Origin: Nanobdellota archaeon
GTDB lineage: Archaea > Nanobdellota > Nanobdellia > Parvarchaeales > Parvarchaeaceae
Direction of reading: 5' to 3'
Length of the DNA: 48,764 bases
Assembly (NCBI GenBank): GCA_021818905.1
Contig: JAKASS010000009.1
Span: forward strand, 1 to 48,764
Below the pieces are notes generated by a model. The model made no database searches and had not been told where the DNA came from. It saw only the letters and a program-made list of their open reading frames with translations. The first letter of the stretch is position 1, and each line of letters starts with the position of its first letter. The translations under genes were made by a program, and so were the position numbers. Shown one piece after another: positions 48,383 through 48,764 of the stretch.

Positions 48383-48389
48383 ATATTAG

Positions 48390-48595
48390 AGCTAGTATAC
48401 GGGAATCATCCGAAAAGCGTAAAACTCTACCAAAAGGCAGGCCGTATGATAAATTATATCGGTGATAAAAATGAGGTAAATAGGAACGAACTCACAGTAT
48501 TCTTGGGCATAGACTTAAACGCGCCGCGCGGCAAAAAACACTTTTATAATCTCATTTCACCGATATTCAAGAAGATTCTAGTATCAGAACGCAGG
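48390..48595 (+). pseudogene. Unidentified coding fragment
   Basis: Within the 146-aa ORF of the track only the middle (YGNHPKSVKLYQKAGRMINY, then NELTVFLGIDLNAPRGKKHF and YNLISPIFKKILVSERR) looks like real protein, possibly a winged-helix domain. The beginning is antisense to a transposase remnant and the end is antisense to repeat gene copy C. No start or promoter of its own. Family not recognised. Confidence 0.3.
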
Positions 48596-48639
48596 GATGA
48601 TGATCGACGGGAAGGTCACGGCTTTCGAAGCTCACCGGA

Positions 48640-48764
48640 TCATGCGAGGCTGCGCACATACCCTTCCACCATGTCCTCATCGGCTTCCAGATATCCTTCA
48701 GTATCGAGTCTCATCTTGGCTTTCCCTTTTCTGCATCCGAGGCTTTTAAGGTAGGCCATGAATC
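48640..48764 (-). CDS. 35/44-residue repeat protein, copy C (3' end only)
   Basis: The last 41 codons match the C-terminus of copy B almost exactly (FMAYLKSLGCRKGKAKMRLD, then TEGYLEADEDMVEGYV). Copy B ends HGLPQ, whereas this copy ends RSLA at TGA 48640-48642. The 5' part lies outside the window, so repeats cannot be checked. It is the third family member in 48 kb. Confidence 0.75.
   Translation of the reverse strand, partial: FMAYLKSLGCRKGKAKMRLDTEGYLEADEDMVEGYVRSLA

Overview
The window looks like the chromosome of a small-genome archaeon, probably a heterotrophic, possibly aerobic DPANN lineage of the Micrarchaeota (ARMAN-2-like) type. This is an inference from gene content and promoter architecture; no rRNA or other marker is present. 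Most genes have an A/T-rich box A centred 25-28 bp before the start codon and no leader. Other archaeal signs are a two-polypeptide methylmalonyl-CoA mutase, a nuoABCDHI cluster without nuoEFG, a DUF35/thiolase pair and a TnpB with its own small zinc ribbon.

Layout. (1) 1-3.3 kb is accessory: the 5' part of a 35/44-residue-repeat gene (copy A), a decayed IS630 transposase, an RHH-MNT/HEPN toxin-antitoxin pair with a palindromic operator, and a solo left end of an IS5-like element. (2) 3.3-8.75 kb (minus strand) is a respiratory complex I operon, nuoA-B-C-D-H-I. A zinc-ribbon/tnpB insert sits between nuoH and nuoI, and the tnpB stop overlaps the nuoI start. nuoJ-N are not in the window. (3) 8.8-11.1 kb has a hairpin, a tiny AbrB-like gene and the complete copy B of the repeat protein. 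(4) 11.2-21.5 kb is a mosaic of cell-surface and membrane genes, an AAA/DUF4143 ATPase and a nucleoside hydrolase. Two 967-bp IS5-like copies and one IS630 copy break it up. One IS5 copy separates a transglutaminase-like gene from its promoter. The other abuts a wrecked DUF4239 gene. (5) 21.5-29.9 kb carries a SprT-like protein, a glycosidase, a GNAT, an acyl-CoA dehydrogenase with a CoxG-like partner, a thioesterase, a gamma-carbonic anhydrase homologue, an MFS transporter and a divergent GTP cyclohydrolase II homologue. (6) 29.9-46.5 kb is a coherent branched-chain amino-acid / acyl-CoA catabolic island: methylmalonyl-CoA mutase (two subunits plus MeaB GTPase), acyl-CoA dehydrogenase, thiolase-DUF35, acyl-CoA synthetase, 2-oxoacid dehydrogenase E1alpha-E1beta-E2-E3, lipoate ligase, thiolase, a second CoxG-like protein and IlvE. 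(7) 46.5-48.8 kb is again accessory: a GNAT, a broken IS110-family element with a strongly structured candidate RNA, further IS debris and the 3' end of repeat gene copy C.

How it fits together (inference): IlvE would make branched 2-oxoacids and the lipoylated E1/E2/E3 complex would turn them into acyl-CoAs. The dehydrogenases and thiolases would shorten these, and B12-dependent mutase would feed the C3 end-product into succinyl-CoA. Reducing equivalents could go to the complex I encoded at the left. Enoyl-CoA hydratase, 3-hydroxyacyl-CoA dehydrogenase, propionyl-CoA carboxylase, epimerase and ETF are not visible here.

Most unusual items: the repeat-protein family with 35/44-residue periodicity and differing repeat numbers; the tnpB/nuoI translational overlap; the IS5-like element with no stop codon of its own and a start codon buried in a hairpin; the same 15-bp motif exactly 60 bp before two unrelated genes; and the RNA candidate at the right end of the IS110 remnant.
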